From assembly GCF_900167375.1 (NCBI RefSeq), contig NZ_FUWY01000001.1, positions 248,001-312,000 on the forward strand: 64,000 bases of DNA, in the 5' to 3' direction. The notes beneath the pieces are model-generated. The model saw nothing but the letters and a program-made list of their open reading frames with translations. It was not told the DNA's origin and did not search any database. Below, piece by piece: positions 43,260-51,962 of this stretch (position 1 is its first letter; each line of letters starts with the position of its first letter). Position numbers and translations under genes: made by a program. The DNA is from Anaerorhabdus furcosa. GTDB lineage: Bacteria; Bacillota_I; Bacilli_A; Erysipelotrichales; Erysipelotrichaceae.

Positions 43260-44480
43260 TTATTTATATATACATTGAGTTATTTTATGCTTTAAGATGA
43301 AGTCTTTATTTTGTAAATCTTCAATTTTTGTTGAGTTATCATAAACTAAATTACCTTCTACATAAGTACATTCCACTGTGAAATCATCATCGATAACTAC
43401 AATATCTGCATAATTTCCAATTTTTAATATTCCTCTATTTTCTAGTTTATATAGGTCACAACAATTTTTGCTACTTAACTTTAATACTTCCTGTAGATCA
43501 TAATCTAACTCTTGCACAAGATTCTTCAAACCATAAATCATCGGTATACTACTTCCTTGTATTTTTCCTGTTTCTGTATGAATTGAACCATCTTTGCCAA
43601 CTTCGATTGTTGTTTTATCATCCGTTCCCTGATATACCCCCGCTGGTAACGCTGTATATTCAGAGTTATCTGAGATCATAATGATTTTATTTAAGTCTTT
43701 CACACTCAACATGATTTGTACCATCTCTTTACAGACATGAATAAAATCACAAATGACTTCACAGTAAACATTGTTGTTTAAAAGCCCAGCGCCTATAGCA
43801 CCAACATCACGATGATGCAGCCCTGTCATTGCATTCCCTAAGTGAGTCATGACCCGAAATCCTTTTTGATCAATACACTTATTAACATTTTCGTAAAGAT
43901 AATCTGTATGTGCGATAGCTAAGGTAACATCCTTATCCTTCATTACTCTTGTTACAGATTCTATGCTTTCAATTTCAGGTGATAAAGATACTAATTTTAA
44001 TTGTCCTTTTCCATCATTAACCATTTTTTCTGCTATTTCTTTCGAAGGGTGTATAAAACCTTTTTTTATTCCCTTTTCCCCGACCCGATTTAACCATGGT
44101 CCCTCACTATGAATCCCCAAAATCTTTGCACCCTTTTCTTTGTTATCTTTTGCAAATGTAGCAATTGAAGCAATCTTATCAATGGAACATGTTGGAAAAA
44201 CTCCAGTTACTCCATAAGCCACTAAACCCTTTAAATATCCTTGAATTGCTGTTTCGTGATCGATTGTATAGTTTTCAGATGTTCTCATCGGGTATCCCAA
44301 AAATCCATGATTGTGCGTATCAATTAAACCCGGAATTATTTTCTTTCCTCTAAAATCTACATCTATTTCACCATCGTATTGCTCACAAATATCTTGAATC
44401 ATTTTATTTTCTAAAATGATATATCCGTCTATTACTCCGCTTTCCGTGTAAATTTTGTCACATCTTAGTACTGTCAACAT
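43260..44480 (-). CDS. nagA: N-acetylglucosamine-6-phosphate deacetylase
   Basis: 406 residues from ATG 44480 (GGAGG with 7-base spacing); an upstream in-frame ATG at 44498 sits on that ribosome site. Amidohydrolase features: DTHNHGFLG, GIHSEGPWL (metal Glu), LAIAHTD, MTHLGNAM with HHRD, and MISDNSE (catalytic Asp). It removes acetate from GlcNAc-6-P or a related N-acetylated sugar phosphate. It lies between the SIS/PTS operon and its GntR regulator. No nagB of the classical type is nearby; a SIS enzyme may replace it. Confidence 0.88.
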   Translation of the reverse strand: MLTVLRCDKIYTESGVIDGYIILENKMIQDICEQYDGEIDVDFRGKKIIPGLIDTHNHGFLGYPMRTSENYTIDHETAIQGYLKGLVAYGVTGVFPTCSIDKIASIATFAKDNKEKGAKILGIHSEGPWLNRVGEKGIKKGFIHPSKEIAEKMVNDGKGQLKLVSLSPEIESIESVTRVMKDKDVTLAIAHTDYLYENVNKCIDQKGFRVMTHLGNAMTGLHHRDVGAIGAGLLNNNVYCEVICDFIHVCKEMVQIMLSVKDLNKIIMISDNSEYTALPAGVYQGTDDKTTIEVGKDGSIHTETGKIQGSSIPMIYGLKNLVQELDYDLQEVLKLSSKNCCDLYKLENRGILKIGNYADIVVIDDDFTVECTYVEGNLVYDNSTKIEDLQNKDFILKHKITQCIYK

Positions 44481-44502
44481 AAAAAAACCTCCATTCATAT
44501 AT

Positions 44503-44531
44503 ATAATACATTAAATGTATATATATTTAAA
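44503..44531 (-). promoter_or_regulatory. nagA promoter with overlapping operator
   Basis: TTTAAA (44526-44531), 17-base spacer, TATTAT (complement of 44503-44508). Between and over the -10 lies ATACAT-3-ATGTAT at 44506-44520, a dyad in a run of TA repeats (44496-44526). Confidence 0.6.
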
Positions 44532-44543
44532 GAGGTTTACTTT

Positions 44544-45254
44544 TTATTCACCTACAACTTCACTACTAAATGAATATTCAAAACGATTAGAAATATAATA
44601 TGTCTCTGTATATTCATATACTTCTTGATTTTGATTGTATCGAATGGATACACTCTTTAGTAATGCATCTTTGCCAATTTGTAATAGTTTTTGCTGATAA
44701 TCGTTTGACATTGTTGCCGACATTTTTGTTTCATAGTTTGAACAAAACGTACCTTTTTTCTCTAAATATTCGTCCATAGAACCATCTAATCCAGATACCT
44801 CAAACTCACCTACAATCTTTGCTACCAAATAGGTATGAGCTAGTGCTATCGGTTTTCCATCACCTGTTCTTAGGCGAGTGAAATAGTAAAGTTCATCATC
44901 TTGATTTAAATTTAAGTATTCAGCAATAATGGGTACATCTCTGCTTGAAATCACTCGATATTCAATCAGTTTAGATCCTGCTTTCATCCCCATTTCCTTC
45001 ATATCATCACTAAAACTACGCTTCGTTCTAATTGAACGAATAACAGTTCTTGGTGCTACAAAGGAACCTCTTCCAGCTACGCGATCAATATAACCTTTTT
45101 GTTTTAACATAGCCAGTGCTTTATTAACTGTAAGTCGACCAATATCAAATTTATTACTTAGTTGAAGTTCAGTCATGATTTGATCGCCAATTTTTAGTCT
45201 TCCACTCTCTATTTCATCAATAATATATTTTTCAATTATTTCATACTTTTTCAT
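44544..45254 (-). CDS. GntR-family regulator with UTRA domain (NagR/PhnF group)
   Basis: 236 residues: an N-terminal winged helix (about 5-70, IMTELQLSNKFDIGRLTVNKALAML) and a UTRA effector domain (about 85-230). UTRA regulators of this group bind sugar phosphates such as GlcN-6-P. Its gene precedes nagA in the same direction and faces the SIS/PTS operon, so it probably controls both. Confidence 0.88.
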   Translation of the reverse strand: MKKYEIIEKYIIDEIESGRLKIGDQIMTELQLSNKFDIGRLTVNKALAMLKQKGYIDRVAGRGSFVAPRTVIRSIRTKRSFSDDMKEMGMKAGSKLIEYRVISSRDVPIIAEYLNLNQDDELYYFTRLRTGDGKPIALAHTYLVAKIVGEFEVSGLDGSMDEYLEKKGTFCSNYETKMSATMSNDYQQKLLQIGKDALLKSVSIRYNQNQEVYEYTETYYISNRFEYSFSSEVVGE

Positions 45255-45319
45255 TATCTTTTTTCCTTTTGCATTTATTTATCTATATAATAGCATTTTT
45301 TATACAATTTTAGAAATCC

Positions 45320-45348
45320 AAGAAAAAATGAACCCTTCGGTCCATTTT
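45320..45348 (-). terminator. Terminator of prfB
   Basis: AAAATGAACC (45325-45334) and GGTCCATTTT (45339-45348), one mismatch, four-base loop, then TTTTTTC on the minus strand. Confidence 0.8.
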
Positions 45349-46445
45349 ATATCTGACTCTTTAAGTAGCCAAAGATGAATTCATCAATGTTTCCATCCAT
45401 AACACTTGAAACATTCCCTATTTCCACACCTGTACGATGATCTTTAACAAGGGTATAAGGACAAAATACATAGGAGCGTATTTGTGATCCCCATTCAATT
45501 GCTTTATGATCACCCTTCATGGCATTTACTCTTGCTTCTTGCTCCTCAATCATGCGTTGATATAGTTTAGATTTCAACATATTTAAACAATGTTCACGGT
45601 TTTGAATTTGGCTTCTTTCAGTTTGACAAGTAACCGTAATCCCTGTAGGTTTATGAACCATGCGGACCGCTGAATCTGTTTTATTAACATGTTGTCCTCC
45701 AGCCCCACTTGCTCTCATGGTTGTAATATCCAAATCCTTTTCATCAATTGTAATTTCAATTTCATTATTGAATTGTGGCATGACATCAACAGAAGCAAAC
45801 GAGGTATGACGACGTCCAGATGAATCAAAAGGAGAGATACGAACAAGACGATGAACACCTTTTTCTGCCTTTAAGTAACCATAGACCATATAACCTTCAA
45901 TAAGAATACTGCAAGATTTCATCCCTGCTTCATCACCATCTTGATAATCTAAAACCGTGACTTTATATCCTTTATCCTCTGCCCATCTTGAATACATACG
46001 GAATAGCATTTGTGCCCAGTCTTGCGACTCAGTACCTCCTGCTCCTGGGTGTAGTTCAAGAATTGCATTGTTCTTATCATAAGGATGACTCAATAACACC
46101 TTAATTTCAAAGTCTTCAAATTGTTTCATTGTATCAACATATTCTTCTTCAATTACCATCATTAATTCTTCGTCATAAGTTTTTTTCATTTCTTCAACAG
46201 ACTCATCAATGCTTAATAATTGTGCTTTCAAACTAGAATAAAGCGATATTAATTCCTTAATCCCATTAGTCTCTTGAATCACGACTTGTGCAGCCTTAGG
46301 ATCATTCCAAAATCCCTCTTCTGCCATTTTTTCTTCATTCTTCGCTACAATTTCTTTTTTGTTAGCTAAGTCAAAGAGAATCGCCTAGTTGTATTAACTT
46401 CGTTGAAGAAGTCTCTAGGCTTTGTTTGATTTCATATAATTCCAT
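45347..46445 (-). CDS. prfB: Peptide chain release factor 2 with programmed +1 frameshift
   Basis: RF2 recognises UGA and UAA. Translation starts at ATG 46445, which overlaps the secA stop codon (TAATG), and runs 24 codons before an in-frame TGA at 46371-46373. A +1 shift at CTT-TGA-C joins it to the long frame that continues LDLANKKEIVAKNEEKM. The body has the GGQ motif (GAGGQHVNK) and SPFDSSGRRHTSF. Total length about 365 residues, normal. The first part of the protein cannot be read in the main frame, so a start at 46327 would be wrong. Confidence 0.93.
46371..46391 (-). promoter_or_regulatory. prfB recoding site
   Basis: CTT-TGA-C at the in-frame stop (codon 25), 5 bases after a weak Shine-Dalgarno-like TAGGCG. 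The classical signal is AGGGGG three bases before CTT. Confidence 0.85.
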
Positions 46446-48793
46446 TATTTCTTTTTCTCCTCAATTACGATACGTACGTTAAGACAGAATCCAACTATTT
46501 CTTGGGAAATACGAACCATCATGTCTTCAAACATTTCATATCCTTCTTGTACATAAGCTTGTAGTGGATTTGCTTGTGCATAAGAACGTAGTCCAATACC
46601 ATCACGTAATTTCGACATCATATCAATGTGATTTACCCAAGCACGGTCGATTACTTTAAGTACCATTGTTTTTTCTATTGGTAAAATTTGTTCCTTCACT
46701 TGAGCAATCTTATCTTCATATTCTTTCCAAGCTTGTTGGCTACAAATTTCTACCAATTCCTCTACTGACTTATCTTTTAAATCACCAGCATTTAGTTTTT
46801 CTTTGAATCCCATCTTTTCTAGATTTTCAAGTATTTCTTCAACATGGATTATATCTTCTTTCCCTGTGTGATCTACATGAGAACTAATGATATTAGTGAT
46901 AACGCGTTTAAACATATCCTCTACAATTGTATGTACATCTTCATTTTCAAGAATGAAATTTCTTTGTTCATAAATAATTTCACGTTGTTGTCTTAATACA
47001 TCATCATATTCCAATAATGCTTTACGCGAATCAAAGTTAACACCTTCTACTCGTTTTTGTGCATTTCCAATTGATTTTGTGATTACTTTTGATTCAATCG
47101 GTACATCTCCTAATTGTGCAAACAAGCCCTCCATACGTTCACTGCCAAAACGAACCATTAGCTCATCTTGTACTGAAACATAGAAACGAGAATATCCTGG
47201 ATCACCTTGACGACCAGAACGTCCACGTAATTGGTTATCAATACGGCGAGATTCATGTCTTTCAGAACCAATAACCGCAAGACCACCTATTTCACGAACA
47301 CCTTCGCCAAGTTTAATATCAGTACCACGTCCTGCCATGTTTGTTGCAATTGTAACTGCACCTTTGCGTCCTGCAAATTGAATGATTTCAGCTTCACGCG
47401 CATGGTTTTTAGCATTTAAAATTTCATGTGGAATCTTACGAGATTTCAACATCTTAGAAATAAATTCTGATGTTTCTACAGCAATTGTTCCAACTAAAAC
47501 AGGTTGTCCTTTTTCATGACATACTTTTACTTCTTCAACAAGTGCTTCAAACTTCGCTTTTTGTGATCCAAATACTGCATCTGGATAGTCAATACGCGCA
47601 ACATCTCTATTTGTAGGGATTTCATAAACACGCATATTATAAATACTTAAGAATTCTTCTTCTTCTGTTTTTGCAGTACCCGTCATTCCTGATAGTTTGT
47701 TGTAAAGACGGAAGAAATTTTGGTAAGTAATTGTTGCAAGCGTTGTTGTTTCTTGTTTAATTGAAACTCCTTCTTTCGCTTCAATCGCTTGATGTAATCC
47801 ATCCGAATATGCACGCCCTTTCATAAGACGTCCAGTATTTTGGTCAACAATTACGATTTCATCTTCTTGTACAACATATTCAACATCATTGTGCATAATA
47901 TAGTTTGCACGCAATGCTTGTGATATGTGATGAACAGTTTGTGTATGTTCTAATTCATATAAGTTTTTAACTTTGAATGCTTTCTCAGCTTTAGTTACAC
48001 CCTCATCTGTTAATGTAATTGCTTTTGCCTTAACGTCTATTTCATAATCTTCACCTTCAGTTAATCCCTTAACAAAACGATCAGCTTGAATATATAGATT
48101 TGCGGTTTGTTTTTGACCACCTGAAATAATTAATGGTGTACGTGATTCATCAATTAAGATTGAATCGACTTCATCAATCAGTGCAAAGTGCAATGGACGT
48201 AATACGCGATCTTCTACGCGAGTTACCATGTTATCTCTTAAGTAATCAAATCCTACTTCTGCATTGGTTGTATAAGTAATATCACACAGATAAGCAGCAC
48301 GTTTTTGAGCTGGTGTAAGTTGACGTAAATTCAATCCAACTGTTAATCCTAAAAAGCGATGAATTTGACCCATCCAATTCGCATCACGCTCAGCTAGATA
48401 TTCATTGACAGTAACAACATGAACACCTTTTCCTTCAAGGGCATTTAAATATACTGCCATAACTGAAGTCAGTGTTTTCCCTTCCCCAGTCTTCATTTCC
48501 GCAATATCGCCACCTTGCATAACTGCAGCACCCATTAACTGTACAAAGTATGGATATTCTCCAATTACACGTTTTGCAGCTTCACGAACTGTCGCAAAAG
48601 CTTCAGGTAAAATATCATCCAAAGATGCACCTTCTGCAAGTTTTCCTTTTAAAATATTTGTTTGGTTTTTTAGTTCCTCATCACTCATTGCGGTGTACTT
48701 ATCTGCTAGAGCTTCTACAGGTCTAACCTTATTTTCTATTTCTTTAACACGTTTCTTTTCTACATTGAAAAGCTTATCAATAAAATTTGCCAT
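46445..48793 (-). CDS. secA: Preprotein translocase ATPase SecA
   Basis: 782 residues with the DEAD motor (MKTGEGKTLT Walker A, DEVDSILIDESRTPL) and TNMAGRGTDIKLG, GRSGRQGDPG in motor 2. It pushes secretory proteins through SecYEG. The C-terminal zinc-binding tail found in longer SecA proteins is absent; the chain ends after GFCLNVRIVIEEKKK. CGGAGGAATT precedes the ATG. prfB starts at its stop codon. Confidence 0.95.
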   Translation of the reverse strand: MANFIDKLFNVEKKRVKEIENKVRPVEALADKYTAMSDEELKNQTNILKGKLAEGASLDDILPEAFATVREAAKRVIGEYPYFVQLMGAAVMQGGDIAEMKTGEGKTLTSVMAVYLNALEGKGVHVVTVNEYLAERDANWMGQIHRFLGLTVGLNLRQLTPAQKRAAYLCDITYTTNAEVGFDYLRDNMVTRVEDRVLRPLHFALIDEVDSILIDESRTPLIISGGQKQTANLYIQADRFVKGLTEGEDYEIDVKAKAITLTDEGVTKAEKAFKVKNLYELEHTQTVHHISQALRANYIMHNDVEYVVQEDEIVIVDQNTGRLMKGRAYSDGLHQAIEAKEGVSIKQETTTLATITYQNFFRLYNKLSGMTGTAKTEEEEFLSIYNMRVYEIPTNRDVARIDYPDAVFGSQKAKFEALVEEVKVCHEKGQPVLVGTIAVETSEFISKMLKSRKIPHEILNAKNHAREAEIIQFAGRKGAVTIATNMAGRGTDIKLGEGVREIGGLAVIGSERHESRRIDNQLRGRSGRQGDPGYSRFYVSVQDELMVRFGSERMEGLFAQLGDVPIESKVITKSIGNAQKRVEGVNFDSRKALLEYDDVLRQQREIIYEQRNFILENEDVHTIVEDMFKRVITNIISSHVDHTGKEDIIHVEEILENLEKMGFKEKLNAGDLKDKSVEELVEICSQQAWKEYEDKIAQVKEQILPIEKTMVLKVIDRAWVNHIDMMSKLRDGIGLRSYAQANPLQAYVQEGYEMFEDMMVRISQEIVGFCLNVRIVIEEKKK

Positions 48794-48827
48794 AATTCCT
48801 CCGAATTCACATTTTTATGCACGATAT

Positions 48828-48856
48828 ATTATACCTTATTTACCCACTGAAAACAA
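48828..48856 (-). promoter_or_regulatory. secA promoter
   Basis: TTGTTT (complement of 48851-48856), 17-base spacer, TATAAT (complement of 48828-48833). Confidence 0.65.
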
Positions 48857-48877
48857 ACTAACTGACATGGATTTCCA

Positions 48878-49495
48878 CTATTTTAAGTTTAAAGGGTGAA
48901 TAGCAACTACAAATATCTTAATCTTACAATTATAGACAGAAAGCGCATGGAGTGCTCCTTTGATTGTATTCCCTGTTGTACACACATCATCAACCAGTAA
49001 GATTTTCTTTGGTATTGTCATATTCTCTTTACATTTAATGTTGAATTTCATTTTCTCTCGATCTTTTTTATTTAAGAACGCTTGTTTTTGTGAACTTATT
49101 TTTTCAAGGCAATCACATTGTTGTAACCCAGTATTCTCAAACATCCTCGCTACATGATGAAATCCTCTTTCCTTTACCTTCTCATTACTACTGGGCATAG
49201 GGACAAGCGTATAACCTTGATATCTCAGTGAAAACCACCAACGTTTGGTATAGAGAAAAACATCCGCCAACGCCTCATCCATACATTCCTTGTATTGAAC
49301 TAAGAGTGAACTAAAAAAGTCATCATAAACATAGACATAATTCACTTTTATTTTTTGAATATAAAACTTCTTTTTACTTGTAGTTAGTGACCTTCTACAC
49401 ACTGGACAAATAACATCATGATTCGCTAATAAATCTAGAACTGTCGAGCCATTCTCAATCGACTTAAAGCAATACTTACACTCTTCCATTATCAT
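48878..49495 (-). CDS. comFC: ComFC-type phosphoribosyltransferase-family competence protein
   Basis: 205 residues: two CxxC pairs (CKYC, CPVC) in the first 40 residues and a phosphoribosyltransferase-type motif ILLVDDVCTTGNT (about 167-179). ComFC acts with ComFA in DNA uptake. Its start lies 20 bases inside the end of comFA and has no clear ribosome site, so translation is probably coupled. The start could be ATG 49495 or 49489. Confidence 0.88.
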   Translation of the reverse strand: MIMEECKYCFKSIENGSTVLDLLANHDVICPVCRRSLTTSKKKFYIQKIKVNYVYVYDDFFSSLLVQYKECMDEALADVFLYTKRWWFSLRYQGYTLVPMPSSNEKVKERGFHHVARMFENTGLQQCDCLEKISSQKQAFLNKKDREKMKFNIKCKENMTIPKKILLVDDVCTTGNTIKGALHALSVYNCKIKIFVVAIHPLNLK

Positions 49496-50627
49496 TTATT
49501 TTTATGCATGTTTTGATGCAATCATCAACTAACTTTGATTTTTGCTTGGATAAGAAAAGACAATCTCCTGTTGGATAATTAAAACTTCTTCCCACTCGAC
49601 CACTCATTTGTACCAAACTCGCTTCATCAAAAACAGAATTATCCGCATGAAAAACACAAACATCAACCCCTTCAATTGTTACACCTCGCTCAAGAATTGT
49701 AGTGGCAATTAGACATTGAATTTTCTTGTCTTTGAACCTTTCAATAATATCATCTTTATTTACTGTTTTACTTGTACATGAACCGACTACAAATAGGCAT
49801 GATAAAAGGCGATGCATAACTTTAGACAATTGTATTGTAGGTACAAAAATAAGAAGTGAGTGTGTTGCATGTTGCTTAATCCAAAGTACTAACAATAAAA
49901 ATAAAATCATTGTTGGTGCAACAATTAATTTAGGTACAGGTAAGTCTTTATTATGAGGTCTACGATAAAGTTTTAAATGCGTTAATTCATCGTTTTGAAT
50001 TCTTCTTTTTATTGTTTGGTCTGGTGTTGCTGTTAAGTAAACCATTTGTCCTATACAACTTGTTTTCACAATGCCTTCCAATACAACATTCCCTTTGTAT
50101 GGAAAAGCATCAGGTTCATCCAGTATCACCAGATCAAATGACTTCGGATAGCGATACAATTGATGCGTTGTACACACAATTAAATCACCAACTAAATCCT
50201 GAGTATATCCTTGGCATACCGCAATCACTTTAGCATGGTTGAAAATCGCCTTTAGTCGTGCATACAAATCCAACACAACCTGTCTTCTTGCCACTGCAAA
50301 GACAACTCTTTTCTTATTTTTCAAATAATAACTTATACTCTGTAAAACCAGTTCCGTTTTACCTCCTCCACACAATGCATCTATGAACACATCTTTTCCA
50401 TTCATTAAACTTTGTAGACACTTGAGTGATACTTCTTTTTGCTTTGGCGTTAAAGGGTATTTTAGTGTATATTCATCTGCATTCTCTTTGATTTCCACTT
50501 TCCCGTTTTCTTGTATTTCCTCCTCAATCAATTGCCTTTTAAATTGAATACAGCGTCTACAAATCCAACCCCGACTTGATTTATAAAAATACTTTTTATC
50601 TTTGTTTCGACACCTTGGACATTGCAT
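49476..50627 (-). CDS. comFA: ComFA late-competence DNA translocase
   Basis: 383 residues. A four-cysteine zinc site (C3, C6, C23, C26) precedes a superfamily 2 helicase: ALCGGGKTEL (Walker A), VILDEPDAF, VYLTATPD, TTILERGV and QMSGRVGRS. ComFA is the ATP-dependent motor pulling single-stranded DNA in during transformation. Its ATG at 50627 follows the hairpin at 50633-50662, whose 3' arm contains the AAGGAG ribosome site. Confidence 0.92.
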   Translation of the reverse strand: MQCPRCRNKDKKYFYKSSRGWICRRCIQFKRQLIEEEIQENGKVEIKENADEYTLKYPLTPKQKEVSLKCLQSLMNGKDVFIDALCGGGKTELVLQSISYYLKNKKRVVFAVARRQVVLDLYARLKAIFNHAKVIAVCQGYTQDLVGDLIVCTTHQLYRYPKSFDLVILDEPDAFPYKGNVVLEGIVKTSCIGQMVYLTATPDQTIKRRIQNDELTHLKLYRRPHNKDLPVPKLIVAPTMILFLLLVLWIKQHATHSLLIFVPTIQLSKVMHRLLSCLFVVGSCTSKTVNKDDIIERFKDKKIQCLIATTILERGVTIEGVDVCVFHADNSVFDEASLVQMSGRVGRSFNYPTGDCLFLSKQKSKLVDDCIKTCIKINDNGRV

Positions 50628-50662
50628 AAAAAAACTCCTTCATATTCTTATATGAACGAGTT
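50628..50662 (-). terminator. Terminator hairpin that contains the comFA ribosome site
   Basis: AACTC-TTCATAT and ATATGAA-GAGTT form a 12-bp stem with one mismatch (50633-50645 with 50650-50662) and four-base loop. Seven T residues follow (50628-50634) and then ATG. The 3' arm holds AAGGAG (50635-50640), and the T-run is the spacer to the start codon. Confidence 0.8.
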
Positions 50663-50672
50663 ATCTTTTCTC

Positions 50673-51308
50673 CTATTCAATATCTTCTGGTGTTGTAATT
50701 TTGATGTTTTTGTAGTCACCCTCTACTACTGCTATCTTTACATCACTGTATTTTTCTACTAAGGATGCATCATCTGTTCCCAAAAACTTATCTTTAAAGG
50801 CTTTTTGGTAACATTCTATCAATAATTTTGTTTTAAATGCTTGTGGTGTTTGGGCATGCATTAGCTTGGCACGGTCAAGCGTCTTCGCTATAACGCCATT
50901 TTCTACTACTTTGATTGTATCCTTACAAGGTACCATAAGTAGTGCTGCCTCGTTATTTTCCATAGCCTGTGTTAATTTTTTAAGAGATTCTATTGTCACA
51001 AAGGGTCTAGCTCCGTCATGAACAAATACAACTTCCTCTTTTGCTGCACAAAGGCCATTATATACGCTTTCTTGACGAGTTTCTCCACCTTTTACAATCA
51101 CAATTTTCCCTGAATATCGGTTTGTATGTGTTTTATAATCTTCACCTTCAGTAACCACAATGATTTGATTACATAATGGGTCATTTTCAAACTTTTTCAT
51201 GGTTTGTTCAAGGATTGTGATCCCATTTAACGGATAATATACCTTATTATAGCCTAAATTCATACGTGACCCTCTTCCAGCAGCCACAATGATAACTGAA
51301 TATTTCAT
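50673..51308 (-). CDS. ispD: 2-C-methyl-D-erythritol 4-phosphate cytidylyltransferase
   Basis: 211 residues with AAGRGSRM near the start, VHDGARPFV, the KDTIK block, HAQTPQAFK and TDDASLVEK, the IspD fingerprint. It makes CDP-methylerythritol in the non-mevalonate isoprenoid pathway. Upstream of comFA and separated from it by the hairpin. No other isoprenoid gene in the window. Confidence 0.93.
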   Translation of the reverse strand: MKYSVIIVAAGRGSRMNLGYNKVYYPLNGITILEQTMKKFENDPLCNQIIVVTEGEDYKTHTNRYSGKIVIVKGGETRQESVYNGLCAAKEEVVFVHDGARPFVTIESLKKLTQAMENNEAALLMVPCKDTIKVVENGVIAKTLDRAKLMHAQTPQAFKTKLLIECYQKAFKDKFLGTDDASLVEKYSDVKIAVVEGDYKNIKITTPEDIE

Positions 51309-51399
51309 TTGAAATCCCTCTAACTTTTTTTACATCATACACTAAAAACTTTACTTACTCAATATTTTAAGTTTCTAGGAAGAAAGTTAAGTTTTTCTA

Positions 51400-51428
51400 T
51401 TCAAAACCCAGTAATTTTATCGTATAAT
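51400..51428 (+). promoter_or_regulatory. Promoter of the corrinoid adenosyltransferase/nrdJ operon
   Basis: TTCAAA (51400-51405), 17-base spacer, TATAAT (51423-51428). The short leader has no cobalamin riboswitch-like fold. Confidence 0.65.
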
Positions 51429-51455
51429 TAGATTAGCTTTTTGAGGAGGATTTAT

Positions 51456-51962
51456 ATGAAGGTATCTACCAAGAGAGGCGATACCGGTACAACGAGTATC
51501 TTTGATCACCGCGTTAGCAAATCTAGTCTAGTTATCGAAGTTTTGGGTGAACTGGACTCATGTATTGCGGAATGCATCCTACTCAGCGCAAAATGGGATT
51601 CCGAGTCCTCTACATCAAAAAAAATTGTAGAGGATTTAAATTGTATATGTGCAATCATTGCCGGTTATCGTCCAGCATCACTATTTACTGACGACAAAAC
51701 AGAGTGGCTAGAAAAGACAATGGATCAAGATTCTATCACCGATTCCTTTCACTTTGTTTACCCTTTCGATAATGAAAAGGCAGCAGCAATGAATCATTTG
51801 CGAACAACTGTACGAAGAGTTGAAAGAGTTTTGTGCCAACTAATTCAGGAACAAGAAGTTCCACCATCCATCTTGCGATATATCAATCGCTTAAGTGACT
51901 TTTGGTTCATCTTAGGTTGTAGAGAATATTTCGAGAATACTACAAAGGAGAATGTATTATGA
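51456..51962 (+). CDS. PduO-type cob(I)alamin adenosyltransferase
   Basis: 168 residues from ATG 51456 (GAGGAGG, 6-base spacing). TKRGDTGTTSIFDHRVSK corresponds to the family TRxGDxGxTxL...R..K block, EVLGELDSCIAEC to the GxxDELN site, and MNHLRTTVRRVERVL to the conserved RxxxRRxER helix. It transfers the adenosyl group from ATP to cobalamin. It overlaps the B12-dependent ribonucleotide reductase gene by 4 bases (ATGA), which makes a dedicated cofactor supply very likely. The motifs are divergent, so activity should be tested. Confidence 0.85.
   Translation: MKVSTKRGDTGTTSIFDHRVSKSSLVIEVLGELDSCIAECILLSAKWDSESSTSKKIVEDLNCICAIIAGYRPASLFTDDKTEWLEKTMDQDSITDSFHFVYPFDNEKAAAMNHLRTTVRRVERVLCQLIQEQEVPPSILRYINRLSDFWFILGCREYFENTTKENVL

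Noticed and set aside
46328-46445. Reading the upstream part of prfB as a separate short gene
   Set aside because: The 24 codons end in TGA at a CTT-TGA-C shift site and continue naturally into RF2 after a +1 shift, so it is the recoded 5' end of prfB.
51309-51455. Possible cobalamin riboswitch before the corrinoid adenosyltransferase
   Set aside because: The leader after the predicted promoter is under 30 bases and there is no B12-box-like stretch in the gap.
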